From Eubacteriaceae bacterium (GTDB lineage Bacteria; Bacillota; Clostridia; Peptostreptococcales; Anaerovoracaceae), in assembly GCA_902362805.1 (NCBI GenBank), contig CABIXY010000002.1:248001-312000 (forward strand): DNA of 64,000 nucleotides. The letters run 5' to 3'. A model generated the notes under the pieces. The model saw only the letters and a program-made list of their open reading frames with translations. It did no database searches and was not told the origin of the DNA. The position numbers and the translations under genes were made by a program. How positions within the stretch are numbered: position 1 is the stretch's first letter; each line of letters begins with the position of its first letter. Below are positions 8,909 to 17,522 of this stretch, piece after piece.

Positions 8909-10249
8909 ATGGCATTTGAGAATTTATCCGATAAATTGCAGAGTGCATTTAAAAAGCTGAAGGGCAAAGGCGTACTGACAGAGGCAGACATCAACGATGC
9001 GATGCGGGAAGTCAAGCTGGCGCTCCTGGAGGCAGATGTCAACTTCAAGGTGGTAAAAGAATTTGTCAGCGACGTCAAAGAGAAGTGTCTGGGTTCAGAA
9101 GTTTTGGAAAGCCTGACGCCTGCACAGCAGATTATCAAAATCGTAAATCAGGAATTAGTCGATCTGATGGGTGGCACCAATAGCAAGCTGACCTATTCTC
9201 CGTCAGGGTTTACTACCATTATGATGGTAGGTCTGCAGGGTACTGGTAAGACGACCACCTGCGGCAAGCTGGCCAATTTTCTGAAGCAGAGCGGCAAAAA
9301 GCCGATGCTCTGTGCCTGTGATATTTATAGACCAGCGGCCATCGACCAGCTGGAAGTTGTCGGCAAGTCGGTCAATACGCCGGTATATACCAAAAGAGAT
9401 AGTAAGGAACCAGCTAAGATCGCCTTAGAAGCAAAGCGAGAAGCCGAGAAAAAAGGCTTTGACGTGCTCATCGTCGATACGGCAGGACGATTGCAGATAG
9501 ATGAAGCGCTGATGGACGAACTGGTAGACATCAAGGGAACCGTCAAACCTCACGAAATTTTGTTGGTTGTAGACGCACTGACTGGTCAGGACGCGGTCAA
9601 CGTGGCAAAGGGCTTCAATGAAAAGCTGGGTGTCGACGGCATCGTCATGACAAAGATGGACGGCGACTCCAGAGGCGGTGCGGCTCTGTCCGCTAAGAAG
9701 GTAACCGGCAAGCCGATTAAATTCATGGGTATGGGCGAAAAGTTCGACGCATTGGAACCTTTTCATCCAGAGCGGATGGCCAGCAGAATTCTAGGCATGG
9801 GCGATATGCTTTCCCTCATAGAGAAGGCAGAGGCATCCTTTGACCAAGAGAAAGCAGAGAAATTAGAAAAGAAACTGAAAAAAAATCAGTTTACCTTGGA
9901 AGATTTCCTGGATCAGATGGGGCAGGTCAAAAGTATGGGCGGCGTCGGCAAGATTTTGGAGATGATGCCTGGAATGAGTCCTTCACAGATGAAAGGCGTG
10001 GATATCGCAGAAAGCGAAAAGGAATTTCGCCAGATGGAGGCCATCATTCAATCCATGACCAGAGAAGAGCGACAGGAACCGAGCCTGCTCAACGCCAGTC
10101 GGCGAAAAAGGATTGCGGCGGGCTGTGGACAGCCAGTCAGCAAGATCAACAATCTCATAAAGAGATATGAAGAGACAAAGAAAATGGTTAAACAGTTCTC
10201 AAATCCAAAAGCGATGAAGAGAAACAAAATGTTCAGAGGTCTGTTTTAA
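8909..10249 (+). CDS. ffh: Signal recognition particle protein Ffh
   Basis: This 446 aa GTPase recognises signal sequences on nascent chains and docks with FtsY at the membrane. In order: N domain (helical, ~1-95), G domain with P-loop GLQGTGKT (108-115), the DTAGR G3 motif and TKMDGD G4 motif, then the methionine-rich M domain (MGQVKSMGGVGKILEMMPGM ... MTREER ... RIAAGCG) ending in KNKMFRGLF-like residues. Length is typical. It starts one base after ylxM and is followed by rpsP, the standard Firmicutes order. ftsY is not in the window. Confidence 0.97.
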   Translation: MAFENLSDKLQSAFKKLKGKGVLTEADINDAMREVKLALLEADVNFKVVKEFVSDVKEKCLGSEVLESLTPAQQIIKIVNQELVDLMGGTNSKLTYSPSGFTTIMMVGLQGTGKTTTCGKLANFLKQSGKKPMLCACDIYRPAAIDQLEVVGKSVNTPVYTKRDSKEPAKIALEAKREAEKKGFDVLIVDTAGRLQIDEALMDELVDIKGTVKPHEILLVVDALTGQDAVNVAKGFNEKLGVDGIVMTKMDGDSRGGAALSAKKVTGKPIKFMGMGEKFDALEPFHPERMASRILGMGDMLSLIEKAEASFDQEKAEKLEKKLKKNQFTLEDFLDQMGQVKSMGGVGKILEMMPGMSPSQMKGVDIAESEKEFRQMEAIIQSMTREERQEPSLLNASRRKRIAAGCGQPVSKINNLIKRYEETKKMVKQFSNPKAMKRNKMFRGLF

Positions 10250-10311
10250 GCTGATAATTCAGTAAATGACTGAGTTTAAGATAAGAAAAATGATAAAGGA
10301 GGAACAATATA

Positions 10312-10554
10312 ATGGTTAAGATCAGATTAAAGAGAATGGGTGCTCACAAGAAGCCTTTCTATAGAGTAGTTGTTGCTGACTCTCGTACTCCAAGAGATGG
10401 AAAATTCATCGAAGAGATCGGTTACTACAATCCACTGGTAGAGCCGCCTACAATCAAAATTGACGACGAAAAGGCCAAAAAATGGTTAGACAACGGCGCA
10501 CAGCCGACAGAGACCGTAAAAGCTCTTTTCAAAAAGTCTGGCATCATTGAGTAA
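10312..10554 (+). CDS. rpsP: 30S ribosomal protein S16
   Basis: An 80 aa protein with the invariant S16 start ([25 protein letters not shown]) and YNPL motif. It binds 16S rRNA early in 30S assembly. AGGAGG lies nine bases before the ATG. Sits between ffh and khpA in conserved order. Confidence 0.97.
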   Translation: MVKIRLKRMGAHKKPFYRVVVADSRTPRDGKFIEEIGYYNPLVEPPTIKIDDEKAKKWLDNGAQPTETVKALFKKSGIIE

Positions 10555-10571
10555 GAAAGCGGTGAGACGAC

Positions 10572-10811
10572 GTGACTAAATTAGTTGAATCAATTGCAAA
10601 ATCACTGGTCGATCATCCGGAACATGTGGTTGTGACAGAAGAGCATGACAGACATGGCAGCGTTTTGCAGCTAAAAGTTGCAGCTGACGATATGGGAAAA
10701 GTTATCGGTAAACAGGGCAGGATTGCGAAAGCGCTCCGCACTGTTGTCAAAGCAGCCGCAACAAAAGAAAACAAAAAAGTAGTAGTAGAAATCGTTTCTG
10801 AAGACGAATAG
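10572..10811 (+). CDS. khpA: KH-domain RNA-binding protein KhpA (YlqC family)
   Basis: A 79 aa single KH domain with the GxxG-bearing loop (VIGKQGRIAKALRT). In Firmicutes KhpA pairs with KhpB/Jag as a small-RNA-binding and cell-elongation factor. The start is a GTG at 10572 with a GGTGAGACGACGTG context; it is 17 bases after rpsP. No alternative ATG fits the conserved N-terminus (VESIAKSLVDHPE). Confidence 0.93.
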   Translation: MTKLVESIAKSLVDHPEHVVVTEEHDRHGSVLQLKVAADDMGKVIGKQGRIAKALRTVVKAAATKENKKVVVEIVSEDE

Positions 10812-10823
10812 TATTACGAGCAA

Positions 10824-10859
10824 GGGCACATGGATTTACGCAGGTATTTTCATGTGCCT
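10824..10859 (+). other. Hairpin in the khpA-rimM spacer
   Basis: GGCACATG and CATGTGCC form a stem with an 18-base loop. There is no following T-run, so it looks like an mRNA stability or processing element inside the operon rather than a terminator. Confidence 0.45.
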
Positions 10860-10879
10860 CAAATATAATTAGGAGAAAA

Positions 10880-11386
10880 ATGGAAAAAATTAAGATTGGG
10901 AGAATTGTAAACGCCGTTGCACTGCGAGGCGAAGTGAAGGTTTATAATTACTCCGGTTACAGAGAACGATACGAAGAACTGAAGCAGATTTTCGTTGAAG
11001 ACAAAGAATATGAAATTGAAAAAGTCAGGTATCAGCAGCACATGGTCATTTTGAAGCTTACCGGCATTGATGACAGAAATGCGGCAGAGGCCATGAAGAA
11101 TAAGGACATCTTTATCACAGAAGATGATCTTCTTGAGCTGCCAGAGGATACCTTTTATATAAGAGACCTGATCGGTTTATCCGTTATAGACATCGAGGAA
11201 GACAAACCGATCGGCAAGATCAAAGACGTTTTGCAGCCGTCATCTCAGGACATTTACGTCGTAAAGCTTGCCAGTGGCAGAGATGCAATGATTCCGGTTG
11301 TTTCGGAGTTTGTAAAAGAGGTGAGCATCGAAGAGGGATACGTAAAGGTGCGTCTGATAGAAGGAATGATTGAAGATGAAAATTAA
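10880..11386 (+). CDS. rimM: Ribosome maturation factor RimM
   Basis: A 168 aa protein with an N-terminal RimM barrel (IGRIVNAVALRGEVKVYNYS, residues ~4-23) and a C-terminal PRC barrel (FYIRDLIGLSVID...DAMIPVVSEFVKEV). It binds the 30S head with S19 and assists 16S processing. AGGAG precedes the ATG. It overlaps trmD by 11 bases, giving translational coupling as in many bacteria. Confidence 0.95.
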   Translation: MEKIKIGRIVNAVALRGEVKVYNYSGYRERYEELKQIFVEDKEYEIEKVRYQQHMVILKLTGIDDRNAAEAMKNKDIFITEDDLLELPEDTFYIRDLIGLSVIDIEEDKPIGKIKDVLQPSSQDIYVVKLASGRDAMIPVVSEFVKEVSIEEGYVKVRLIEGMIEDEN

Positions 11387-12107
11387 CGTACTGACTCTTT
11401 TCCCAGAGATGTTCACAGCAGTAACTGGCAGCATTTTGGGCCGAGCCTGCGAAAAAGGCATCCTCCAATTCCAATTTATCAACATCAGGGACTTCAGCAA
11501 CGATAAGCATAAGAAGGTCGACGATTATCCCTTTGGCGGAGGCCCCGGCATGGTCATGATGGCTGATCCAATCTTTGGTGCACTGCATTCCATCGGGGCA
11601 CAAGGGAAGAAAATTCTCTATATGTCTCCTAGAGGGAAGACTCTGGACAAAGAGAAAATTCAGGAACTGGCAGAAGAAGAGGAGTTAACCATTCTCTGCG
11701 GACACTATGAAGGTGTGGATCAGAGGGCTCTGGATTATTTTGATATGGAAGAAGTATCCATCGGCGACTATATTCTCACTGGCGGCGAACTGCCTGCCAT
11801 GGTTCTCATCGATACAGTTGCCCGTTTGATTCCAGGCGTTCTTGCCAGCGAAGATTCGGCAACAGAAGAGTCTATCTATTCAGGTCTTTTGGAATATCCT
11901 CAATATACGAAACCGAGAAGTTATGAGGGGATGGATGTACCAGAAGTTTTGGTCAGCGGCAATCATAAGCTGATTTATCTTTGGAAATTTGAGCAGTCTT
12001 TGCGTCTGACCAAAGAATTGCGGCCTGACTTATTTGAAGACTTTGTGAAGAACAGTAAAGAATTGACAAAAGATGAACATAAGGTATTGGAAAAAGTATT
12101 AAAATGA
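11376..12107 (+). CDS. trmD: tRNA (guanine-37-N1)-methyltransferase TrmD
   Basis: A 243 aa SPOUT-class enzyme that makes m1G37 in tRNAs reading CNN/GGG codons and prevents frameshifting. The knot region is clear: FGGGPGMVM, SPRGK, LCGHYEGVDQR, EEVSIGDYILTGGE and ESIYSGLLEYPQYTKP. I use the ATG at 11376 (MKINVLTLFPEMF), the usual family start; the TTG at 11370 is less likely. Unusually, rplS (L19) does not follow. Confidence 0.96.
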   Translation: MKINVLTLFPEMFTAVTGSILGRACEKGILQFQFINIRDFSNDKHKKVDDYPFGGGPGMVMMADPIFGALHSIGAQGKKILYMSPRGKTLDKEKIQELAEEEELTILCGHYEGVDQRALDYFDMEEVSIGDYILTGGELPAMVLIDTVARLIPGVLASEDSATEESIYSGLLEYPQYTKPRSYEGMDVPEVLVSGNHKLIYLWKFEQSLRLTKELRPDLFEDFVKNSKELTKDEHKVLEKVLK

Positions 12108-12121
12108 TGTAAAATAATTTT

Positions 12122-13096
12122 ATGAGCAAAATGAAGAAAAAACCGATATTAATCTTTGTAATAGCCTTGATAGCGCTATACATAATTATATATATAATAC
12201 CAAAAGTAACTGGCGCATTGGTGTCCGCTTATACCGTAGAGTACGGCGAACTAAAAGTAGCAGACGAGACGCAAGGATTTTTGGTGAGAGACGAAAAAGT
12301 CTATATCTCTGCGACAAGCGGTAAAGCAAATCGATATATCAAAGGCGGAACACTGGTAAGAGCTGGGACAACCATTATGGAGGTGACTGGCAATTCGGAA
12401 GGTGAAGTTGCCACTAAGTATACCGACATACTGACCAGATTAGGGGATGATGCCATATCGACCAGTGACTTTTCTGTAGCCGAAGGCGGCGTCATCAGCT
12501 ATTATGCAGACGGTTATGAGGGGAAGATCAGACCGGACAATATGGAAAAGGGCACCTATGAGTATTTCAGCAAACTGAGCCAGAACAACGTGGTGAATCT
12601 TGCCAGAAATGCAGTTGCCAAAGGAGAACCGGTATTCAAGGTTGCGGACCGCACCAAGTGGTACATCGTCTGTTTCATTGATAAAAAGAACTTGGACCGC
12701 TATACAGAGGGCCAGGAAGTGACCGTGGAATTCGAAGATGATTTTGTCAGAGCCAAAGTCTACAAAGCTGACGAGCAGGACGGCAAAGGCAGAGTTATCC
12801 TGGTTACAGACTATTATTATGAGAAATTTGCGAAGACGAGAGTTGCCGATATTTCCCTGGTCACAGACAGTGGCAAAGGTTTGATTATCGAAAATAGCAG
12901 TATAACCGAGGAAAAAGGCATGGAGGGCGTCTATGTCAAAAACAAGACCAACGACTACAATTTCGTGCCAATCCAAGTGATTGTCAGTGATGGTGAAAAG
13001 TCTTTGGTGAAAGATACTTTTTTCTACGATACAAAAAAAGGCAAGACATATGATACCATAGAGATCTATGATGTGGTTCTCAAGGACCCAAAATAA
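12122..13096 (+). CDS. HlyD-like membrane protein of unknown function
   Basis: A 324 aa protein with one N-terminal membrane anchor (residues ~8-26) and a large external part. The region ~35-75 (VEYGELKVADETQGFLVRDEKVYISATSGKA is the core) resembles the lipoyl-like hairpin of HlyD/biotin-attachment periplasmic adaptors, and ~175-230 (FKVADRTKWYIVCFID...GQEVTVEFE) resembles the beta-barrel part. Such a gene commonly precedes yggS-sepF in Clostridia, hinting at a cell-envelope or division-linked role, but no transporter is adjacent. No clear ribosome binding site; ATG 12131 is an alternative start. Confidence 0.65.
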   Translation: MSKMKKKPILIFVIALIALYIIIYIIPKVTGALVSAYTVEYGELKVADETQGFLVRDEKVYISATSGKANRYIKGGTLVRAGTTIMEVTGNSEGEVATKYTDILTRLGDDAISTSDFSVAEGGVISYYADGYEGKIRPDNMEKGTYEYFSKLSQNNVVNLARNAVAKGEPVFKVADRTKWYIVCFIDKKNLDRYTEGQEVTVEFEDDFVRAKVYKADEQDGKGRVILVTDYYYEKFAKTRVADISLVTDSGKGLIIENSSITEEKGMEGVYVKNKTNDYNFVPIQVIVSDGEKSLVKDTFFYDTKKGKTYDTIEIYDVVLKDPK

Positions 13097-13118
13097 ATTT
13101 GTGAAAGCGGGTGTAGAA

Positions 13119-13823
13119 ATGTCAATTAAATCAAATATCGAGTACATCAATGAACTGAAAGCTGCAGCGGCTGAAAAATCAGGAAGAACTGGAGACGATG
13201 TGCTGTTGGTAGCCGTAACCAAGCTTCATACTCCAGAGGAGATGAATGAAGCCATAGAGGCAGGCATTACCGATATTGGAGAAAATAAAGTGCAGGAAAT
13301 CATGGACAAATATGACCATGTGAAACCAGTGAGATGGCATTTAATCGGCCACTTACAGACGAACAAAGTCAAATATATCATCGATAAAGTGAGCATGATT
13401 CATTCTGTCGATTCGCTCCATCTGGCAAAGGAAATCAACAAGAGAGCGCAGCAGCACGATTTGACCATGGATATTTTGGTTCAGGTTAACTCTGCGGAGG
13501 AGGACTCTAAGTTCGGTATCACCACAGAAGAGACAGACCAGCTGATCAGCGATATTGCAGAGCAGTGTCCGAATATCAGAATCAAAGGTTTGATGTGTAT
13601 TGCACCTTTTGAGCAGGATCCAAACGATGCGAGAGAATATTTTGCAGAAGTTAAGAAAATATATGACAAATACGTTAATGAGAAAAGTGACAGGGTAGAC
13701 TTTGAGTATCTGTCAATGGGAATGACCAATGACTTTGAGGTAGCCATAGAAGAAGGCTCCAATTTGATCAGAGTCGGAACAGCCATTTTCGGGTATAGAG
13801 ATTACCGCAAAGAAGAAAAGTAA
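13119..13823 (+). CDS. YggS/YlmE family pyridoxal-phosphate homeostasis protein
   Basis: A 234 aa alanine-racemase-fold single-domain protein with Lys35 (VAVTKLH) as the expected PLP Schiff-base lysine, GENKVQEIMDKYD, HLIGHLQTNKVKYI and LSMGMTNDFEVAIEEGSN with RVGTAIFGYR at the end. The family buffers PLP and affects amino-acid pools; no defined catalytic reaction. I take the ATG at 13119, which gives the conserved start; the longer frame from 13068 runs inside the previous gene. Confidence 0.93.
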   Translation: MSIKSNIEYINELKAAAAEKSGRTGDDVLLVAVTKLHTPEEMNEAIEAGITDIGENKVQEIMDKYDHVKPVRWHLIGHLQTNKVKYIIDKVSMIHSVDSLHLAKEINKRAQQHDLTMDILVQVNSAEEDSKFGITTEETDQLISDIAEQCPNIRIKGLMCIAPFEQDPNDAREYFAEVKKIYDKYVNEKSDRVDFEYLSMGMTNDFEVAIEEGSNLIRVGTAIFGYRDYRKEEK

Positions 13824-13844
13824 TACCTAGGGGAGGAAAAAATT

Positions 13845-14360
13845 ATGGGTTTTGCAGAATCAATCAAAAAAGTAATCGGTATAGAAGAGTTAGATGATGA
13901 CGAAATGATCACAGAAGAAGAGGTCAACGCCGCGAAAGAAAAAATAGCGAAAGAACCGAGACGTTCTTATGCCAGCGATACGGTGACTACAGAAAAGAAA
14001 GCGAAAGTGCCGATGAGCAGCAGTTCGTCAAAGACTTCAGAAAAGCGTTTTTCTGTGACAAACACCAGCGCTTTCAAGTTGGTTTTAATTGAGCCGAAAG
14101 CCTTTGAAGAATGCCCTAAATTGGTAGACAGTTTAAAAGGCAGAAGACCGGTTATAATCAATTTAGAGAAATTGGAAACAGAAGTCGCTAGAAAAATCTT
14201 CGACTTTATGAGCGGGGCGACTTATGCACTTAACGGGAACGTGCAGAAGGTAGCCAACAATATTTTCATCTTCGCGCCGGAGAACGTCGGAATCTCAACT
14301 TCTCAGGACGAGAGAACCGCCTTCGATTTCTCATCAGATGAAAAAAGTCCTTGGAGGTAA
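13845..14360 (+). CDS. sepF: Cell division protein SepF
   Basis: A 171 aa cytosolic FtsZ-binding protein that tethers the Z ring to the membrane. It has an N-terminal amphipathic helix (GFAESIKKVIGI), an acidic then Ser-rich linker, and the globular C-terminal SepF core (~80-155: VLIEPKAFEECPKLVDSLKGR, VIINLEKL, RKIFDFMSGATYALNG, FIFAPENV). GGGGAGG precedes the ATG. Next to yggT and divIVA in the standard division cluster. Confidence 0.95.
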   Translation: MGFAESIKKVIGIEELDDDEMITEEEVNAAKEKIAKEPRRSYASDTVTTEKKAKVPMSSSSSKTSEKRFSVTNTSAFKLVLIEPKAFEECPKLVDSLKGRRPVIINLEKLETEVARKIFDFMSGATYALNGNVQKVANNIFIFAPENVGISTSQDERTAFDFSSDEKSPWR

Positions 14361-14367
14361 TTGACAA

Positions 14368-14655
14368 GTGATATACGTTTTAATTCGTGCGATTAGCTTG
14401 TTCGCAGGGTTGCTCTCATTTGCTTTGCTTGCCATGTGTGCACTTAGCTTTGTAGTCGCTTATAACCCGTACTCGTCAGCGGGTAAGATTTACCAGGTTC
14501 TGGTCAAAATCACGGATCCGATTGTAATGCCGTTCCGCCGGCTGATGTCCCGGTTTAATACCGGTATGGTAGACTTCTCACCGATGCTGGCAATGATCGC
14601 TATACAAATCGTAGAAAAAATCTTAATCCGAATAATAATCATGTTTGCGTTTTAA
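14368..14655 (+). CDS. YggT family membrane protein
   Basis: A 95 aa protein with two membrane spans and the family loop NPYSSAGKIYQVLVKITDPIVMPFRRL, here split between the spans. The family (YlmG in Bacillus) sits in the division cluster and is thought to help chromosome/Z-ring organisation or membrane assembly. It starts at GTG 14368, seven bases after sepF, with GGAGG inside the end of sepF. Confidence 0.88.
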   Translation: MIYVLIRAISLFAGLLSFALLAMCALSFVVAYNPYSSAGKIYQVLVKITDPIVMPFRRLMSRFNTGMVDFSPMLAMIAIQIVEKILIRIIIMFAF

Positions 14656-14670
14656 ACGAAAGGATACACT

Positions 14671-15366
14671 ATGATTACGCCACTTGAGATAGAAAACAAA
14701 CAATTTGCCAAAGCAATGAGAGGTTATAATGCCGATGAGGTAGATCAGTTCTTAGACGAGATCATCCTTGATCTGCAGAAACTTCTCGCAGAGAATGAAC
14801 GTTTAAAAGCAAAAGTCGAAAGTTTGGAAAGTGATCTGAATCAGTATAAGAAATCAGAAGCTTCCGTTTTGAACACTCTGGAATCCGCAAAGAAATTGAT
14901 GAGAGACATTTCTGAGAGCGCCGAAAAGCGCGCAGAGATTATCATTAAAAATGCGCAGCTAGATGCTGACGTCATGCAGAGAGATGCCAAAGAATCCATA
15001 TCAAAGCTGACAGAAGAAGGGGCGAAGCTGAAAGACAAGATTACCAGATTCAGGGGGAGATATAAACAAATGCTGGAAGATGAACTCAATGAGCTTGACG
15101 GCTCCAGTGAGGAACTCCTGGCTGACTTAGAGCGGGATTTTCTTCCTGCCTCTATGGAAGAACCAGTAAAGAAAGCAGTGCCGACCCCTGCCATGAAGGA
15201 ACCTGTTCCGCCAGTGCCGGAGGTTAGAATACCGTCATCTATGAGCGAGACCATGGTCATCGATGAACAGTCTTTTGAAGAGATGCTGATGGAGGATTTC
15301 GGCAAAAAGCAGGAACCTAAGAAGACCATCGTCAAAGAAGATATGACGAAGACGAGAATTATATAA
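14671..15366 (+). CDS. divIVA: DivIVA family septum/pole protein
   Basis: A 231 aa protein. The N-terminal lipid-binding domain is typical (TPLEIENKQFAKAMRGYNADEVDQFLDEI, residues ~3-31, split as first helix and coil) followed by a long coiled coil (~35-165) and a Pro/Glu-rich tail. It senses negative membrane curvature and recruits division or polar proteins. The ylmH gene that often lies between yggT and divIVA is absent here. Confidence 0.93.
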   Translation: MITPLEIENKQFAKAMRGYNADEVDQFLDEIILDLQKLLAENERLKAKVESLESDLNQYKKSEASVLNTLESAKKLMRDISESAEKRAEIIIKNAQLDADVMQRDAKESISKLTEEGAKLKDKITRFRGRYKQMLEDELNELDGSSEELLADLERDFLPASMEEPVKKAVPTPAMKEPVPPVPEVRIPSSMSETMVIDEQSFEEMLMEDFGKKQEPKKTIVKEDMTKTRII

Positions 15367-15367
15367 C

Positions 15368-15406
15368 AGGAGGCGGGGCACTAGATGCCCCGTGATTTAT
15401 TATATG
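15368..15406 (+). promoter_or_regulatory. Structured ribosome binding site of lspA with overlapping mini-ORF
   Basis: AGGAGG (15368-15373) is separated from the lspA ATG (15404) by 30 bases, but CGGGGC (15374-15379) and GCCCCG (15387-15392) form a six-GC-pair hairpin that would bring the two to 11 bases apart. An ATG in the hairpin (15385), correctly spaced from AGGAGG, opens a 27-codon frame ending at 15468 out of phase with lspA. Either the hairpin is a structural spacer or the mini-ORF attenuates lspA translation. Confidence 0.5.
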
Positions 15407-15856
15407 AAATATTATTTGACTGCAGTCCTGGTCATCGCAGTAGATCAGATTTCCAAGGCAGTAACTAGAATGACAATGTATGTGGGTGATTCTATCAGCA
15501 TATTAGGTGATTTCTTCAGACTGACTTATATCAGGAACAGCGGCGCGGCTTTTAGTATGATGAGTGGGCAGAGAATTCTGCTGGTCGTCATACCGATTGC
15601 AGGTATGATTGCTGCGCTGTGGTATCTTCATCATCACAGAGGAGAGCATTGGACTCTCTATGGATCCTGGACTCTGATTATTTCCGGCGGAATTGGAAAC
15701 CTGATTGATCGCATCGCTTTTGGCGAAGTGACCGATATGTTTGACTTCAGCATTTTTCCGCCAGTGTTTAATGTTGCTGACATTGCCGTGACTTTTGGCT
15801 GTGCTCTGTTTATCGTTTATATTTTGGCAGGTGACAGGCTAAAGAAACATGAGTGA
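15404..15856 (+). CDS. lspA: Lipoprotein signal peptidase LspA
   Basis: A 150 aa polytopic aspartyl protease that cleaves prolipoproteins after lipidation. Four membrane spans are visible. Catalytic aspartates are Asp102 in GNLIDR and Asp126 in FNVAD; the YIRNSGAAF motif also matches. The ATG at 15404 aligns with the B. subtilis start (DQ motif at position 14); the GTG at 15392 would add four residues. Overlaps the rluD-like gene by eight bases. Lipoprotein substrates in this window include the products at 35614 and 50647. Confidence 0.93.
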   Translation: MKYYLTAVLVIAVDQISKAVTRMTMYVGDSISILGDFFRLTYIRNSGAAFSMMSGQRILLVVIPIAGMIAALWYLHHHRGEHWTLYGSWTLIISGGIGNLIDRIAFGEVTDMFDFSIFPPVFNVADIAVTFGCALFIVYILAGDRLKKHE

Positions 15857-16781
15857 GAAAGAAGAAAAATATCAAATTTATATAGAAGAAGAACAGAAGG
15901 GCACCAGAATTGATCTCGTGCTCTCTTTGTCTTTGCCGGATACTTCCAGGAGCTTCATTCAAAAACTCTTTGAGAAGGGAAATATTTTGGTGAATGGTAA
16001 GCCCTGTACTTCAAAGAAATACAAGGCAGCCATCGGTGATATGGTCGAAATTACCATCCCAGCGCCTACCGATTTGAAGATTGAGGCGGAGAACATTCCC
16101 ATCGATATCGTATACGAAGATGAGGACGTTTTAGTGGTCAACAAGCCCCGCGGCATGGTGGTTCATCCGGCAGTAGGCAATTATACGGGAACCTTAGTCA
16201 ATGCAATCATGTATCACTGCGGAGAGCGCCTATCCTCTATTAACGGCGTCATCCGTCCCGGCATCGTTCACAGAATTGACAAGGACACCAGCGGGCTGCT
16301 GATGATTGCAAAAAACGACAGGGCTCATGAATCCCTCTCGAGACAGCTGGCCGAACACTCCATTACCAGGCGGTATCAGGCGCTGGTCTATCACAATATC
16401 AGAGAAGAGGAAGGTACTGTAAATGCCCCTTTGGGCAGGGACCCGAAGAACAGATTGAAACGCGCTGTTACTGATGTGCACTCTAAGCGTGCGGTCACCC
16501 ATTATCGGGTTCTAGAACGCTTTGGCAGATATACGCTGATTGAAGCAAAGTTAGAAACAGGGCGGACCCATCAAATTCGAGTTCACATGGCGTATATCAA
16601 ACATCCGCTTGTCGGAGATTTGTTGTACGGGCCTAAGAAACAGACGATTTCGGTGGAAGGACAGATGCTCCATGCAAAGACTCTGGGTTTTGTACATCCG
16701 AAGACAGGTGTTTACATGGAATTTGACAGTCCCCTGCCAGCGTATTTTGACACCATATTGACGGAACTTAGAAAGGAATAG
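15849..16781 (+). CDS. RluA/RluD family 23S rRNA pseudouridine synthase
   Basis: A 310 aa protein with an N-terminal S4 RNA-binding domain (~17-75) and a pseudouridine synthase domain. The catalytic Asp144 lies in GIVHRIDKDTSGL. The RTHQIRVHMAYI and HPLVGDLLYG motifs are intact. Gram-positive homologues modify helix 69 or related 23S sites; the exact target is not decidable. Follows lspA as in Bacillus (lspA-rluD). Confidence 0.93.
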   Translation: MSEKEEKYQIYIEEEQKGTRIDLVLSLSLPDTSRSFIQKLFEKGNILVNGKPCTSKKYKAAIGDMVEITIPAPTDLKIEAENIPIDIVYEDEDVLVVNKPRGMVVHPAVGNYTGTLVNAIMYHCGERLSSINGVIRPGIVHRIDKDTSGLLMIAKNDRAHESLSRQLAEHSITRRYQALVYHNIREEEGTVNAPLGRDPKNRLKRAVTDVHSKRAVTHYRVLERFGRYTLIEAKLETGRTHQIRVHMAYIKHPLVGDLLYGPKKQTISVEGQMLHAKTLGFVHPKTGVYMEFDSPLPAYFDTILTELRKE

Positions 16782-16784
16782 CTT

Positions 16785-17414
16785 ATGACAAAGAGAGTGC
16801 TGAAACCAGGTACGATGCTCAACCCACTGCCCGTGGTCATGGTTTCCTGCGGCAGTGACAAAGAAAAAAATATCATTACGATCGCTTGGACGGGAATCAT
16901 CAATTCAGAGCCTCCTATCACCTATGTTTCTGTGAGAAAGAACAGATATTCTCATCAGATGATCAGTGAAAGCGGTGAGTTTGTGATCAATCTGACCACG
17001 GAGGATTTGGCCAAAGTGACAGATTTCTGCGGTGTAAAGTCTGGCCGTGATATAGATAAATTTAAAGAGACGGGTCTGCACCCGCAAGCGGCAGAGATCG
17101 TATTCTGCCCGATGATCAGCGAGTCTCCAGTCAATCTGGAATGCAAGGTGTTAGAGGTGAAGGAATATCCATCTCATGATATGTTCATCGCTGAGATTGT
17201 GAAAGTTCACGCTGATGAAAGGCTCTTTGATGAGAAGGGGCGCATATGCCTGGACGAAGCAGGTATGCTCAGTTACAGTCACGGTGAATACTTCGGACTG
17301 AAAAGGCAGCCTCTCGGAAAGTTTGGTTATTCCATCATGAAGCCGAAGACCAGGAAGCGTATCAATCGAGAAAAGGCTGCCAGAAAAACCAGCCAAAGGA
17401 GAAAAAGAGGCTGA
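16785..17414 (+). CDS. Flavin reductase-like (FMN-binding split barrel) protein
   Basis: A 209 aa protein of the DIM6/NTAB flavin-reductase-like family: PLPVVMVSCGS, ITIAWTGIINSEPPITYVSVRKNRYSH and GEFVINLTTEDLA are the FMN-binding core. In anaerobes such proteins act as NADH:flavin oxidoreductases or as flavoredoxin-like carriers. The last 30 residues are strongly basic, ending KTSQRRKRG, unusual for the family. Three bases after the rluD-like stop, so co-transcribed. A GAGGCTG/CAGCCTC hairpin (17407-17426) overlaps its stop codon but has no T-run. Confidence 0.85.
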   Translation: MTKRVLKPGTMLNPLPVVMVSCGSDKEKNIITIAWTGIINSEPPITYVSVRKNRYSHQMISESGEFVINLTTEDLAKVTDFCGVKSGRDIDKFKETGLHPQAAEIVFCPMISESPVNLECKVLEVKEYPSHDMFIAEIVKVHADERLFDEKGRICLDEAGMLSYSHGEYFGLKRQPLGKFGYSIMKPKTRKRINREKAARKTSQRRKRG

Positions 17415-17522
17415 TATTACAGCCTCCGATAATGTAAACCGCGCGCTTCTTATTTGATATTCTACAATAGATAAACATGCTATGAGTAGGTGTCGGCAAA
17501 TTATCTGTAGTGATAGCTTATT

